From: Pseudorhodoferax sp032153935
GTDB lineage: Bacteria > Pseudomonadota > Gammaproteobacteria > Burkholderiales > Burkholderiaceae_C
Assembly: GCF_964253035.1 (NCBI RefSeq)
Contig: NZ_CAXUQL020000002.1
Location: 248,001 to 312,000, forward strand
Direction: 5' to 3'
Length of the DNA: 64,000 nt
This document shows, in pieces, positions 8,736 to 16,197 of the stretch. Each line of letters starts with the position of its first letter. Positions within the stretch are counted from its first letter, which is position 1. Below the pieces are notes generated by a model that saw nothing but the letters and a program-made list of their open reading frames with translations, searched no databases and had not been told where the DNA came from. A program made the position numbers and the translations under genes.

Positions 8736-9703
8736 CAGTAGACCTCGCGGTACTTGCGGCGCAGCCAGTAGCCGGCCAGGTTGAAGCACAGCGTGATGAC
8801 CATCAGCGTCAAGCCCGCGGCAAAGATGGTTTGGTAGCCGATGCTGCCGTGCGGCAGGTCGCCGAGAGCTACCTGCACGATGAAGGCCGTGATCGTGGCC
8901 GCCGGCTCCAGCGGATTGAAGCTGAGGTTGGGTTGCATGCCTGCAGCCACGGCGAGGATCATGGTCTCGCCCACTGCGCGCGAGATGCCCAGGATGTAGG
9001 CGGATGCGATGCCGGACAACGCTGCGGGCACCACGACCTTGACCGCTGTCTGCAGCCGCGTGCCGCCCATGGCATAGCTGCCTTCGCGAAGGCTCATGGG
9101 TACCGATCGCATCGCGTCTTCCGAGAGCGAGGACACGTAGGGGATGATCATGATGCCCATGACGATCCCGGCCGACAGCACGTTGAAGCCCGGCAGCTCG
9201 GGGTAGATGCGCTGGATCAGCGGCGTGACGAACAGCAGCGCGAAGTAGCCGTAGATGATGGTGGGAATCCCGCTGAGCATTTCCAGCAGCGGCTTCATGA
9301 TCTCGCGCGTCTTGTGGCCGGCGAATTCCGACAAATAGATGGCGATGATGGTGCCCAGGGGGATGGCGACCAGCAGCGCGACGGCCGAGCTGGTGAGGGT
9401 GCCGGAAAGCAGCACCATGATGCCGAAATGCGCGTCATCGAACAGCGGCGTCCACTGCCTGTCCGTCAGGAACTGCCAGATGGGAACATGCTGAAAGAAG
9501 GCGATGGATTCCGACAGGAGCACGTAAACGATGCCCAGGGTCGTGAACACCGACACACAGGCCGCAAGCAACAAGACCAGTTCGATGGCTCGCTCTCGGC
9601 GTTTGCGAGAGGCCTTGGCCTTCGCGTATTCGGCCAGCTTGTCAGCCCCGCGCGCCATCGGCTGCGCATCGGCCGCAAGAGTTGGAGACAGTGGGGTGGT
9701 CAT
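8735..9703 (-). CDS. pstC: Phosphate ABC transporter permease PstC
   Basis: A 322-residue permease subunit with a cytoplasmic N-terminus rich in Lys and Arg, about six membrane segments, and the EAA motif near DAMRSVPMSLREGSYAMGGT. It partners PstA. It is separated from pstS by 111 bp that contain a strong hairpin (9776-9807), and it overlaps pstA by four bases. The gap and hairpin suggest that pstS is made in excess over the membrane subunits, as is usual for binding-protein transporters. Confidence 0.93.
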   Translation of the reverse strand: MTTPLSPTLAADAQPMARGADKLAEYAKAKASRKRRERAIELVLLLAACVSVFTTLGIVYVLLSESIAFFQHVPIWQFLTDRQWTPLFDDAHFGIMVLLSGTLTSSAVALLVAIPLGTIIAIYLSEFAGHKTREIMKPLLEMLSGIPTIIYGYFALLFVTPLIQRIYPELPGFNVLSAGIVMGIMIIPYVSSLSEDAMRSVPMSLREGSYAMGGTRLQTAVKVVVPAALSGIASAYILGISRAVGETMILAVAAGMQPNLSFNPLEPAATITAFIVQVALGDLPHGSIGYQTIFAAGLTLMVITLCFNLAGYWLRRKYREVY

Positions 9704-9775
9704 GTTCCGTGGATCTGTTGTTGTCGGTGGATGGGGAACAGCACGTGCCCGGCTTTTGCGGCCGAGCCGTCCGCG

Positions 9776-9807
9776 GGACCTGGCCCGCGTAGCGCGCGGC
9801 CAGGTCC
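9776..9807 (-). other. Intercistronic hairpin between pstS and pstC
   Basis: A perfect 10-bp inverted repeat, GGACCTGGCC at 9776-9785 and GGCCAGGTCC at 9798-9807, lies in the pstS-pstC gap. No T-run follows on the minus strand, so it is not a standard Rho-independent terminator. Its position fits an RNA-stabilising or attenuating hairpin that raises pstS transcript over pstCAB. That role is inferred from position only. Confidence 0.5.
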
Positions 9808-9814
9808 GCGCGCC

Positions 9815-10804
9815 TTACAGCTTGGCTTCGCGTGCCAACAGGTCCTCGATGCGCACGCCGACTTCAGCGACTCCACCGAAGACCGTGCCCTTCTTGACCT
9901 TGTTCAGATGCTCCAAGCCGACGGTGTAGGCCTTGGGGGGCAGCGGCACGTACTTCACTTCCTTGGCCAGGCGCGCGCCCTCCTTCATGTAGTATTCGGC
10001 GAACTCCTTGACCTCGGGGCGCTGCAGCGCCTTGACACTGACGTAGATGAAGATCGGCCGAGACAGCGGCTGGTAGGCGCCGCTCAGCACCGAAGCTTCG
10101 GACGGCTCGACAGGCTTCTTGCCGCCTGCGTCGGCCACCGCGACTGCGGTGAGCTTCTTCAGGTTCTCCGCGTAGTAGGCATAGCCCAGGTAGCCGATCG
10201 CGTTGACGTCGCTGGCCACGCCTTGGACCGTCACATGGTCGTCTTCGGTGGCCGAGTAGTCGCCGCGGCTGGCCTTGGCCTTGCCGTTGATCGCCTCCGT
10301 GAAGTAGTCGAACGTGCCCGAATCGGAGCCCGCGCCGTACAGCTTGACCGGCGCATCGGGCCAGGCCGGATTGACCTGGTTCCAGCGCGTGACTTTGCCC
10401 TGGGCAGCCGGCTCCCACAGCTTCTTCAATTCCTCGACGCTCATGGTTTTCAGGAACGTGTTGCGTGGGTTGACGACCACGGTCAAGGCATCGAAGGCGA
10501 CCGGCAGTTCGATGTACTCGACGCCAGCTGCCTTGCAGTCTTCCATTTCCTTTTGCAGGATCGGCCGCGAGGCGTTCTGCACGTCGGACTCGCCGCGGCA
10601 GAATTTCTTGAAGCCGCCGCCAGTTCCCGAGATACCGACAGTGACGCGCACGGAACCCTTCTTGGCCTTCTGAAAGTCCTCGGCGACTCCCTCGGTGACC
10701 GGGAACACCGTAGACGAGCCGTCGATCTTCACGACGGACTGGGCATGTGCGCCGATGGTGCAAATTGCGATGGCAAGGGGGGCGAAAAGGTGAAGCGCTT
10801 TCAT
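9815..10804 (-). CDS. pstS: Periplasmic phosphate-binding protein PstS
   Basis: The phosphate-binding component, 329 residues, with a signal peptide ending at AHAQS. Phosphate-contact motifs visible are DGSSTVFPV near the mature N-terminus, SGTGGGFKKF, SRP, and the later GSDSGTFDYF loop. The start at 10804 has a GGAG site 7-9 bases upstream and overlaps the stop of the upstream regulator (ATGA). A good Pho box lies 92 bases upstream, within the end of that regulator gene, so pstS probably has its own phosphate-controlled promoter. In an arsenic island a selective PstS would help discriminate phosphate from arsenate; selectivity cannot be read from the sequence. Confidence 0.93.
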   Translation of the reverse strand: MKALHLFAPLAIAICTIGAHAQSVVKIDGSSTVFPVTEGVAEDFQKAKKGSVRVTVGISGTGGGFKKFCRGESDVQNASRPILQKEMEDCKAAGVEYIELPVAFDALTVVVNPRNTFLKTMSVEELKKLWEPAAQGKVTRWNQVNPAWPDAPVKLYGAGSDSGTFDYFTEAINGKAKASRGDYSATEDDHVTVQGVASDVNAIGYLGYAYYAENLKKLTAVAVADAGGKKPVEPSEASVLSGAYQPLSRPIFIYVSVKALQRPEVKEFAEYYMKEGARLAKEVKYVPLPPKAYTVGLEHLNKVKKGTVFGGVAEVGVRIEDLLAREAKL

Positions 10805-11694
10805 GGGTGATCTCCAGTTGAAGGGGCGGGGGAAACGTGACTTGTCGAGTCTAGGAAGCGGGGTTGACCGTGCCGGGTCCACTTCTTGACAGGGTGTGAC
10901 CGGCCCATGACCGCAGAGGGGCCAATGGCCTGCAGGAGCTGCGGGTCGTGACCTTTTCGTGAACTCAGCGGCGGAGTCAGCGTCTCTGCGATGCGGTAGC
11001 CGTACCCATGCACGGTCCGAATCAGCGCCGCCGCGTCGATCTGCTCGAAGCTGCGTCGCAAGCGGCGGATGCATTGGTCCACGGTCCGCGCATCCACGGC
11101 AGCTTCGCCCCACACGCTTTGCAGAATGTCGTCGCGCGACACGACACGGTGCGCATTGCGAACGAGGAACTCCAGTAGCTTCAGCTCCTGCGTGGAAAGT
11201 TCGAAGCTGTGCGCCATGCCGCTGGTGCGTATGGTTGCAACGTGGCGATCCAGATCAAGTTCAAGAACGCCGTGACGCAAGGTGTTGGCTGAAGGCGCAT
11301 TCGCCACAAGCTGTGCGCTGATGTGGGCGAGCAGATCGCTGGGCGTGAACGGCTTGGCAAAGCACAGGCTGGCGCCAAGATTTCGTTCGTCCTCGCCGCA
11401 GCCGTCCTGCACGTGGGAGCCGAGCACCACCATGCTGGTGTGGCCCTGTTGAGAAAGCGGGTACAGGCTGTCGAAGCCATCGGAGCGCATTTCATCGGCA
11501 CCGTCCAGGTCCACCACGATCACGTCGGGGCGTACCTGGGACACCAGGCGCCGGCCGTCGTTCACGGTCGCGACAGCCATGGGAAAAAAGCCTGCGCTTT
11601 GGAAATGGTTCGCCACCAAGGCGCGCACCATCGGCTCTTCCATGACGATCAGCACCGACTTCTGGATCATGTGATCGCTACTGGCAACGTGCAT
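10801..11694 (-). CDS. Atypical OmpR/PhoB-family response regulator upstream of pstS
   Basis: A 297-residue regulator with a receiver domain and a winged helix (DARTVDQCIRRLRRSFE, then HGYGYRIAE). The start at 11694 has an excellent GGAGGA site, better than in-frame codons further upstream. The receiver is degenerate: the first residue of the usual acidic pair is Met (LIVMEEP), the second is Glu, while the likely phospho-acceptor D62 (VVDLDG) and the Lys in FAKPF remain. A 60-residue low-complexity tail follows the winged helix and overlaps the pstS promoter region. It is fused into the pst cluster by an ATGA overlap with pstS. It could be a second, phosphate- or arsenic-linked regulator of the cluster; its ligand or kinase is unknown. 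Confidence 0.78.
   Translation of the reverse strand: MHVASSDHMIQKSVLIVMEEPMVRALVANHFQSAGFFPMAVATVNDGRRLVSQVRPDVIVVDLDGADEMRSDGFDSLYPLSQQGHTSMVVLGSHVQDGCGEDERNLGASLCFAKPFTPSDLLAHISAQLVANAPSANTLRHGVLELDLDRHVATIRTSGMAHSFELSTQELKLLEFLVRNAHRVVSRDDILQSVWGEAAVDARTVDQCIRRLRRSFEQIDAAALIRTVHGYGYRIAETLTPPLSSRKGHDPQLLQAIGPSAVMGRSHPVKKWTRHGQPRFLDSTSHVSPAPSTGDHP
10896..10913 (-). promoter_or_regulatory. Pho box upstream of pstS
   Basis: Read on the minus strand the sequence is CGGTCAT-GGGC-CGGTCAC, two heptamers separated by 4 bases. Each heptamer matches the Pho box half CTGTCAY at six of seven positions, with the standard 11-bp repeat distance. It sits 92 bases before the pstS ATG, inside the 3' part of the regulator coding sequence. 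PhoB binding here would drive pstSCAB-phoU-phoB independently of the regulator gene. Confidence 0.65.
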
Positions 11695-11760
11695 CTGCGT
11701 GTCCTCCACGAATGGCATCAATTCGACGTTTCTATTTCCGTGGAAGTATGGGATTGAAAT

Positions 11761-11778
11761 AAGTCAGTTTTTTTACAG
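11761..11778 (-). promoter_or_regulatory. Possible Pho box in the regulator/phoX divergent promoter
   Basis: On the minus strand the sequence reads CTGTAAA-AAAA-CTGACTT. Each heptamer matches CTGTCAT at five of seven positions, and the 4-base A-rich spacer fits the Pho box consensus. It lies 67 bases upstream of the regulator start (11694) and about 130 bases upstream of phoX. It is weaker than the pstS box and may serve either direction. Confidence 0.35.
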
Positions 11779-11904
11779 AGCCCCGGAGTTCATGACGGGC
11801 TTTCGCTGCCGTGTCACAAGCGGTCACGGACAGCGCACAACCCGGTAAACGTCATTTCATGGCCTGTTCCTACGCTGGCGGTCTCATAACCGGAGCCCGC
11901 AACG

Positions 11905-14130
11905 ATGAACAAGCCTTTCGACCTGCCTCTGTCAGCCCACTTCGACGAGGAGGATTCCAACACTTCGACCAATCCGAATTTCGGATCGGTTTTGAAGGCC
12001 CGCCTGAGCCGGCGCGGCATGCTCCGCAGCACCCTGGGCAGCGCGATGACCGCAGCCTTCGGGAGCGTCGCGTTGACGGCGTGTGGCGGCAGCGATGACG
12101 ACTCCAACCCAGTGCCGCCGACCCAGCCCTCGGAAACCCTGCTGGGCTTCACAGCGGTCGCCAAGACGCTGGCCGACACCGCCACAGTGCCCACGGGTTA
12201 CACCGCAACCGTGGTCTACGCCACCGGCGACGCGATGTTTGCCGGCGTTTCCGCGTTCAAGAACGATGGCACCGACACGGGCTACGACCGGCGCAGCGGC
12301 GACTGCCATGACGGAATGGAGTATTTCGGCCTGTCGGCCTCCGGCGCACCAGATCCGATCAGCAACGACCGCGCGCTGCTGGGCATCAATTTCGAGTACA
12401 TCACGCCGCAATTCCTGCATGTGAACGGCCCAAGCGCACGGCCGCGGCCTGCCGGCGAGACCGACATCGAGGTCGATTGCCATGGCGTGGGCATCGTTGA
12501 AATCAGTAAGACCGCCGGAAAGTTCGCCACCGTCCAGGCCTCGACGTTCAATCGGCGCATCACCGGTGCAACGGAGATCGAAATCACGGGGCCGGCGCGT
12601 GCACATGCTGCCTTGGTCACCAAGTTCTCCCCCACTGGCACCCGCACGCGCGGCACGGTCAACAACTGCGGCACGGGCAAGACCCCTTGGGGCACGCTGC
12701 TGACGGGCGAAGAGAACTGGGCGGGCTACTTCTATCGCGCTGCCGGTGACAACCAGAAGCGCACGGCCAACGCCAACGTCGCACTGGCCCGCTATGGCCG
12801 GTCCGTGACCGATGCCGCCGCGGCTTCCAGCCGGTACGGCTGGGAAACCTCGGGCACGCAAGACAAGTACGCGCGCTGGGACATGAGCGTCAAGGGTGTG
12901 TCCGCAGACGGCAGCGATGACTATCGCAACGAGATCAATGGGCAGGGCTACATCGTTGAGATCGACCCGTACCTGGCCACGTCGGTTCTGAAGAAGCGCA
13001 CGGCCCTGGGTCGCTACGCGCACGAAAGCGCTGCCTTCTCCAAGCCGGTCGCAGGCAAGCCGCTGGCCATCTACATGGGCGACGACGCGCAGAACGAATA
13101 CGTCTACAAGTTCGTCACATCGGCCACCTGGTCACAGGCCGATGCCACGGCGACAGACCGCGTCGCGGTGGGCGACAAGTACCTGGACCAGGGCAAGCTC
13201 TACGTCGCGCGCTTCAATGACGACGGCACCGGCAATTGGATCGAGCTGAGCATGTCGAACCCCGCCATCTCGGGCTATGCAACCTATGCGTTCACGGACA
13301 ACGGCGATGTGGCGATCCACTCCCGCATTGCAGGCGACGCCGTTGGCGCTACGAAGATGGATCGGCCCGAATGGTGTGGTGTGCATCCCACCAACGGGGA
13401 GATCTACTTCACCATGACCAACAACAGCAACCGCCGTGTTGCACCGACCGGCACCCAGACGCAGGTCAACGCGGCCAACCCGCGCGCTTACACGGACATC
13501 AAGGGGGTGAGCACCACTCAGCAAGGCAACGTGAACGGGCACATCGTGCGGGTCCGGGAAAACGGCGGCGAGCCTGGCGCGTCCAGCTTCACGTGGGACG
13601 TCTACCTGTTCGGCGCCGAATCCACGGCCTCGCCGAGCTTCGTCAACCTCTCCGGCCTGACGGCCGACCAGGACTTCTCCAGCCCTGACGGCCTGGTGTT
13701 CAGCCCCAGCACCGGTATCTGTTGGATTCAAACCGACGACGGTGCCTTCACCGACGTCACCAACTGCATGATGCTTGCCGCCGTGCCTGGCGCGCTCGGC
13801 GATGGCGAGAAAGTCACATTGAACTACGGGACGACGACGGTGACCACCCCCATGGGCAAGAAGCCGACGCCCAACACCCTCAAGCGCTTCTTCGTCGGCC
13901 CGGCCAACAACGAAATCACGGGCTTGTGCGAGACGCCGGACGGCAAGGTAATGTTCATCAACGTCCAGCATCCGGGCGACGACACGGCCGTGACCGACGT
14001 GGGCGATCCGGCCAAGTTCACCAGCCACTGGCCGGGCAACAGCGGCTATGGCGCAGGTGGGGCCACCGCGCGTCCCCGTTCGGCGACCGTGATGATCACG
14101 AAGAACGACGGGGGGCGCATCGGAACCTGA
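11905..14130 (+). CDS. phoX: PhoX-family alkaline phosphatase (Tat-exported lipoprotein)
   Basis: A 741-residue PhoX-type phosphatase (DUF839 family), a calcium/iron enzyme that releases phosphate from organic esters in the periplasm or at the outer membrane. A twin-arginine motif SRRGML is at residues 35-40, followed by a hydrophobic stretch ending in the lipobox-like LTAC (Cys60). It is therefore probably a Tat-dependent lipoprotein. The C-terminus ends in the family hallmark VMITKNDGGRIGT. It is divergent from the pst cluster and followed at 14168 by a Rho-independent terminator. Its presence beside pst genes and between two arsR genes fits phosphate scavenging under arsenate stress. Confidence 0.9.
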   Translation: MNKPFDLPLSAHFDEEDSNTSTNPNFGSVLKARLSRRGMLRSTLGSAMTAAFGSVALTACGGSDDDSNPVPPTQPSETLLGFTAVAKTLADTATVPTGYTATVVYATGDAMFAGVSAFKNDGTDTGYDRRSGDCHDGMEYFGLSASGAPDPISNDRALLGINFEYITPQFLHVNGPSARPRPAGETDIEVDCHGVGIVEISKTAGKFATVQASTFNRRITGATEIEITGPARAHAALVTKFSPTGTRTRGTVNNCGTGKTPWGTLLTGEENWAGYFYRAAGDNQKRTANANVALARYGRSVTDAAAASSRYGWETSGTQDKYARWDMSVKGVSADGSDDYRNEINGQGYIVEIDPYLATSVLKKRTALGRYAHESAAFSKPVAGKPLAIYMGDDAQNEYVYKFVTSATWSQADATATDRVAVGDKYLDQGKLYVARFNDDGTGNWIELSMSNPAISGYATYAFTDNGDVAIHSRIAGDAVGATKMDRPEWCGVHPTNGEIYFTMTNNSNRRVAPTGTQTQVNAANPRAYTDIKGVSTTQQGNVNGHIVRVRENGGEPGASSFTWDVYLFGAESTASPSFVNLSGLTADQDFSSPDGLVFSPSTGICWIQTDDGAFTDVTNCMMLAAVPGALGDGEKVTLNYGTTTVTTPMGKKPTPNTLKRFFVGPANNEITGLCETPDGKVMFINVQHPGDDTAVTDVGDPAKFTSHWPGNSGYGAGGATARPRSATVMITKNDGGRIGT

Positions 14131-14167
14131 GCATCCAAATCGTGGAAGACGGCAAACAGTCGTCATT

Positions 14168-14193
14168 GGAGGGGCCAGTGCCCCTCCTTTTTT
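14168..14193 (+). terminator. Rho-independent terminator after phoX
   Basis: The hairpin arms are GGAGGGGC (14168-14175) and GCCCCTCC (14180-14187), with a CAGT loop. Six T residues follow immediately. It lies 38 bases after the phoX stop and separates phoX from the ars operon. Confidence 0.93.
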
Positions 14194-14261
14194 CCCTGGA
14201 GAAGACCGATGTCAAAGCGGTGGGTCACACAATATTTCTACAGTTGTTGTAATATAGATTT

Positions 14262-14588
14262 ATGGAAGACATCGACGCTGTTCAATCTCTCGCCGCATTG
14301 GCCCATGGCATGCGGCTACGGCTATTTCGCGCCCTGGTCGTTGCAGGACCGGCCGGGTTGATTCCGGGAGCGCTGGCCGAGCAACTTGAAGTTGCATCCA
14401 ACACCCTTTCATTCCACCTGAAGGAGCTGAGCCATGCGGGCTTGGTCACGCAGGAGCGGCAAGGGCGCAACCTGATCTACCGCGCGTCCTTCGAGACGAT
14501 GAACGAGCTGTTGGCATACCTGACGCAGAACTGCTGCGAAGGGTCTGCCTGCGAGACCACCGAAACGGACGCATGCCGCCGTTGCTGA
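14262..14588 (+). CDS. arsR: ArsR-family arsenite-responsive repressor (copy 2)
   Basis: A 108-residue winged-helix repressor and the first gene of the ars operon. The recognition helix (SNTLSFHLKELSHAGL) and the preceding region closely resemble copy 1 at 5183. The As(III) site is probably the C-terminal NCCEGSAC cluster, with more Cys at the very end (CRRC). AT-rich sequence with loosely symmetrical AATATT/AATATA elements at 14231-14256 lies just upstream and is a plausible but weak operator. The arsI-like gene starts 7 bp downstream, so expression is coupled and autoregulated. Confidence 0.92.
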   Translation: MEDIDAVQSLAALAHGMRLRLFRALVVAGPAGLIPGALAEQLEVASNTLSFHLKELSHAGLVTQERQGRNLIYRASFETMNELLAYLTQNCCEGSACETTETDACRRC

Positions 14589-14595
14589 AAGGAAC

Positions 14596-15090
14596 ATGAT
14601 GAAGCGCTTTCACGTTCACCTGCACGTCACCGACCTGCACCAAAGCATCGCCTTCTATTCCACGCTGTTCGCCGCCGAGCCTGCGCGCATCGAGAGCGAC
14701 TACGCAAAGTGGATGCTGGAAGACCCGCGCCTGAACTTCGCCATCTCCACGCGCGGCGCGGCGCCTGGCGTAGACCACCTGGGCTTCCAGGTGGACGAAG
14801 CGGCCGACCTGGCCGACCTCAAGGACCGCGCCGAAGCGGCCGATCTGGCGCTGCTCGATGAGGGGCAGACGACGTGCTGCTACGCCCGCAGCGACAAGCA
14901 CTGGATCACGGACCCGCAGGGCGTGGCCTGGGAGCACTTCCAGACGCTGGGCAACGTGCCTGTGTTCGGCAAGGCCGCGCAAGTCGCGCCCCAAACGCCT
15001 GCTGGCGGCGCGTGCTGCGCGCCGCGCGCGCCTGCCGCCGTGAAGTCGGCAGCAGCTTGCTGCAGCCCGGTTCAGAAGTCCTGCTGCTGA
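14596..15090 (+). CDS. arsI: ArsI/CadI-family C-As lyase with Cys-rich tail
   Basis: A vicinal-oxygen-chelate (glyoxalase-fold) protein of 164 residues that in ArsI enzymes cleaves the carbon-arsenic bond of trivalent methyl- and aryl-arsenicals using Fe(II) and oxygen. Metal-ligand candidates are His near residues 6-10 (FHVHLHVTD), H61 (GVDHLGF) and E113 (WEHF). The arsenic-binding vicinal cysteines are C94-C95 (TTCCYA). After residue 125 comes an Ala/Pro-rich tail with three further Cys pairs (ACCAP, ACCSP, SCC) that could bind extra metalloid. The start has an AAAGGA site. Some homologues are annotated as cadmium-induced CadI; the operon context favours ArsI. Confidence 0.87.
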   Translation: MMKRFHVHLHVTDLHQSIAFYSTLFAAEPARIESDYAKWMLEDPRLNFAISTRGAAPGVDHLGFQVDEAADLADLKDRAEAADLALLDEGQTTCCYARSDKHWITDPQGVAWEHFQTLGNVPVFGKAAQVAPQTPAGGACCAPRAPAAVKSAAACCSPVQKSCC

Positions 15091-15132
15091 GCCCAGACCG
15101 ACTTTCCATTCTCTCTACTGTTCCAGCCTTAT

Positions 15133-15633
15133 ATGAATCCGACACAACAACCGCTGAACGTACTGTTCATCTGCACGGGCAACTCCGCGCGCTCCATCCT
15201 GGCTGAGTCCATGCTGAGCAAGCTGGGCCGCGAGCGCTTCCGCGCCTTCTCCGCTGGTAGCCAGCCCAAGGGCCGCGTGCACCCAGTTGCCCTGCAGACG
15301 CTGCGTCAACTGCATTTCGATGACACGGGCTTCACGAGCAAGAGCTGGGGCGTCTTCGCGGAGCCCGATGCCCCGCAAATGGACTTCGTGATCACCGTGT
15401 GCGACCAGGCTGCAGGAGAAGTTTGCCCTGTGTGGCCCGGCCAGCCCATCACGGCCCATTGGGGCGTGGCAGATCCCGCCGCGGTCGAGGGTTCCGAAGA
15501 GGCGCAGCATCGTGCGTTCCTGGACACAGCCGTGACGCTCAAGCGTCGGATCGAATTCTTGCTCGCGCTGCCGCTCGCTAAGCTGGAAACGCTGGCCATC
15601 CAGCGCGAAGTTCGTGACATCGGGACCCGTTGA
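15133..15633 (+). CDS. arsC: Arsenate reductase, low-molecular-weight phosphatase type (copy 1)
   Basis: A 166-residue protein of the LMW tyrosine-phosphatase fold that reduces arsenate to arsenite through a Cys cascade. The P-loop is CTGNSARS with the nucleophile C14 and R20. Two further cysteines, C90 and C98 (TVCDQAAGEVCP), are placed like the redox pair of thioredoxin- or glutaredoxin-coupled members. It lies 42 bp after arsI and one base before the next arsC. Substrate specificity is inferred from fold and operon. Confidence 0.88.
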   Translation: MNPTQQPLNVLFICTGNSARSILAESMLSKLGRERFRAFSAGSQPKGRVHPVALQTLRQLHFDDTGFTSKSWGVFAEPDAPQMDFVITVCDQAAGEVCPVWPGQPITAHWGVADPAAVEGSEEAQHRAFLDTAVTLKRRIEFLLALPLAKLETLAIQREVRDIGTR

Positions 15634-15634
15634 G

Positions 15635-16120
15635 ATGACCACCAACATCCTGATCCTTTGCACCCACAACTCGGCACGCAGCGTGCTGTCCGAGGGGATG
15701 CTGAACCACTGGGCTGAGCAACAGGGCAGCGACGTGCGCGCGTACAGCGCCGGCAGCATGCCCAGTGGGCGCATCAACCCATTCGCCATCGAAGTGCTGC
15801 AAGCCGCTGGCATCGACACGGCCGGCTACCGCAGCAAGAGCTGGGACGAGTTCACAGGCGATTCTGCACCGCGCATGCGCGTGGTCATCACGGTATGCGA
15901 CAGCGCCGCCAACGAGCCATGTCCCTACTGGCCAGGATCTCCGGTGCAGATCCATTGGGGCTATCCAGACCCATCGAACGCCGGTAGCAACGAGGCTGAG
16001 AAGCGCGCCGCATTCGAGTCAACGCGACAAGCCATCGGTGAACGCATGCGGCAGTTGGCCCAGGTGCCATTCGACACGCTGGATGACGCGCAGCTGCGCG
16101 CAGCGCTGCAGCGTCTCTGA
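15635..16120 (+). CDS. arsC: Arsenate reductase, low-molecular-weight phosphatase type (copy 2)
   Basis: A second LMW-phosphatase-fold arsenate reductase, 161 residues, with P-loop CTHNSARS (nucleophile C9) and the paired cysteines in TVCDSAANEPCP. It follows copy 1 by a single base, so the two are translationally coupled, and shares the SAGS, SKSW and HWG motifs with it. They look like an old tandem duplication that has diverged. The start at 15635 is preferred to an in-frame ATG at 15614, which lies inside the previous gene. Confidence 0.88.
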   Translation: MTTNILILCTHNSARSVLSEGMLNHWAEQQGSDVRAYSAGSMPSGRINPFAIEVLQAAGIDTAGYRSKSWDEFTGDSAPRMRVVITVCDSAANEPCPYWPGSPVQIHWGYPDPSNAGSNEAEKRAAFESTRQAIGERMRQLAQVPFDTLDDAQLRAALQRL

Positions 16121-16197
16121 CGCCACCGACCTTCGCTTAATTCTCCGTGGCCAAGCCACGGAGGACGTCTTTCGCTCCCCCATACCAAGAAGCGTCC

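Noticed and set aside
8831..10810. A 659-codon open frame on the + strand
   Set aside because: It is opposite pstC and pstS, with amino-acid content dominated by Arg, Gly, His and Asp, as expected for a shadow.
11811..11827. Possible Pho box for phoX, GTGTCAC-AAG-CGGTCAC
   Set aside because: Heptamers match well but the spacer is 3 bases, not 4, so the repeat distance is 10, not 11. PhoB spacing is strict.
14231..14256. ArsR operator upstream of arsR copy 2
   Set aside because: AT-rich with loose symmetry (AATATT and AATATA); too imperfect to list as a site.
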